Of a DNA stretch of 64,000 nucleotides, positions 63,829 to 64,000 are shown piece after piece. The DNA lies in NCBI RefSeq assembly GCF_947507565.1, contig NC_089179.1, positions 2,311,747-2,375,746 on the forward strand, given 5' to 3'. Origin of the DNA: Oscarella lobularis. Its lineage: Eukaryota; Porifera; Homoscleromorpha; Homosclerophorida; Oscarellidae. Each line of letters begins with the position of its first letter. Position 1 is the first letter of the stretch. The notes under the pieces are model-generated. The model saw only the letters and a program-made list of their open reading frames with translations. It made no database searches and had not been told where the DNA came from. The position numbers and the translations under genes were made by a program.

Positions 63829-64000
63829 TTCTGCGGGCGTCGTAAAGTGGGGTCTCTTTCAAGGCACTTCGGTGGCCGTTGAGGCCAAAAAAGTTGCGTA
63901 GCGTGCGCGCCACCACGCCAACGTTTACCACGCTGGAAAGGTTCAGGGCTACAAGGTAGTTCGACCCGACCGTTTCCCCGAGTCACGTGGCAGATTTTGC
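63829..64000 (+). other. Right edge, possible exon
   Basis: A plus-strand stretch at about 63834-63898 reads AGVVKWGLFQGTSVAVEAKK, reminiscent of a kinase beta2-beta3 segment, before a TAG. Too short to assign. Confidence 0.2.

Overview
The window is nuclear DNA from a eukaryote, most likely a non-bilaterian animal and probably a sponge. Host-type genes are split by short GT-AG introns of about 46-70 bp. A nuclear copy of mitochondrial cox1/cox2 reads TGA as Trp and AGA as Arg, which fits the mitochondrial code of sponges, cnidarians or placozoans and not that of bilaterians. cox1 and cox2 lie on opposite strands, as reported for some homoscleromorph sponges. There are no operons, ribosome binding sites or CRISPR arrays. 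The window is dominated by mobile elements, with host genes and gene remnants between them.

Layout. 0-5 kb: a partial gene off the left edge and a RING protein. 5-13 kb: a minisatellite, a DIRS-type gag remnant, a Penelope-like reverse transcriptase remnant, a transposon-type gene remnant and three inverted-repeat elements. 14-17 kb: a gene disrupted by a hAT-type MITE with an 8-bp target duplication, then a RING-H2 gene. 20-26 kb: Mutator-like and PIF/Harbinger transposase fragments, a HIRAN-domain fragment beside a pogo-type terminus, a 30-bp coding repeat, a multi-exon gene of a repetitive family and a non-LTR retrotransposon tail. 26-28 kb: a satellite array holding the mitochondrial insertion. 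28-34 kb: a kinase pseudogene, a DDE transposase fragment and an LTR-retrotransposon gag interrupted by nested transposons. 34-37.3 kb: one copy of a duplicated multi-exon locus carrying a complete 2,351-bp Tigger/pogo element. That element encodes a transposase and a divergently oriented HIRAN-domain protein. 38-40 kb: a HECT-type gene. 43 kb: the second copy of the duplicated locus, without the Tigger element. 44-52 kb: several small and multi-exon genes of unknown function. 52.2-58.1 kb: an IS3EU-like integrase gene split by a complete DIRS-type retrotransposon of about 4.7 kb. 58.4-61.8 kb: a HECT ubiquitin ligase gene. 62-63.3 kb: a MULE-like MITE, a second copy of a 17-bp minisatellite and a second kinase remnant.

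The most notable item is the Tigger/pogo element. It pairs a DDE transposase carrying a C-terminal PCNA-binding (PIP-box) motif with a separate HIRAN-domain gene whose start codon is only 23 bp away. Both features suggest a link between transposition and replication forks. The paralogous locus at 43.65 kb preserves the empty insertion site. A second HIRAN fragment next to another pogo-type terminus at 22.3-22.9 kb weakly supports the association.

Many otherwise well-preserved reading frames are broken by single-base or two-base indels, some at homopolymers. This could be real decay or residual long-read assembly error, so calls of pseudogene here are provisional. Domain names were assigned by eye, without database searches.
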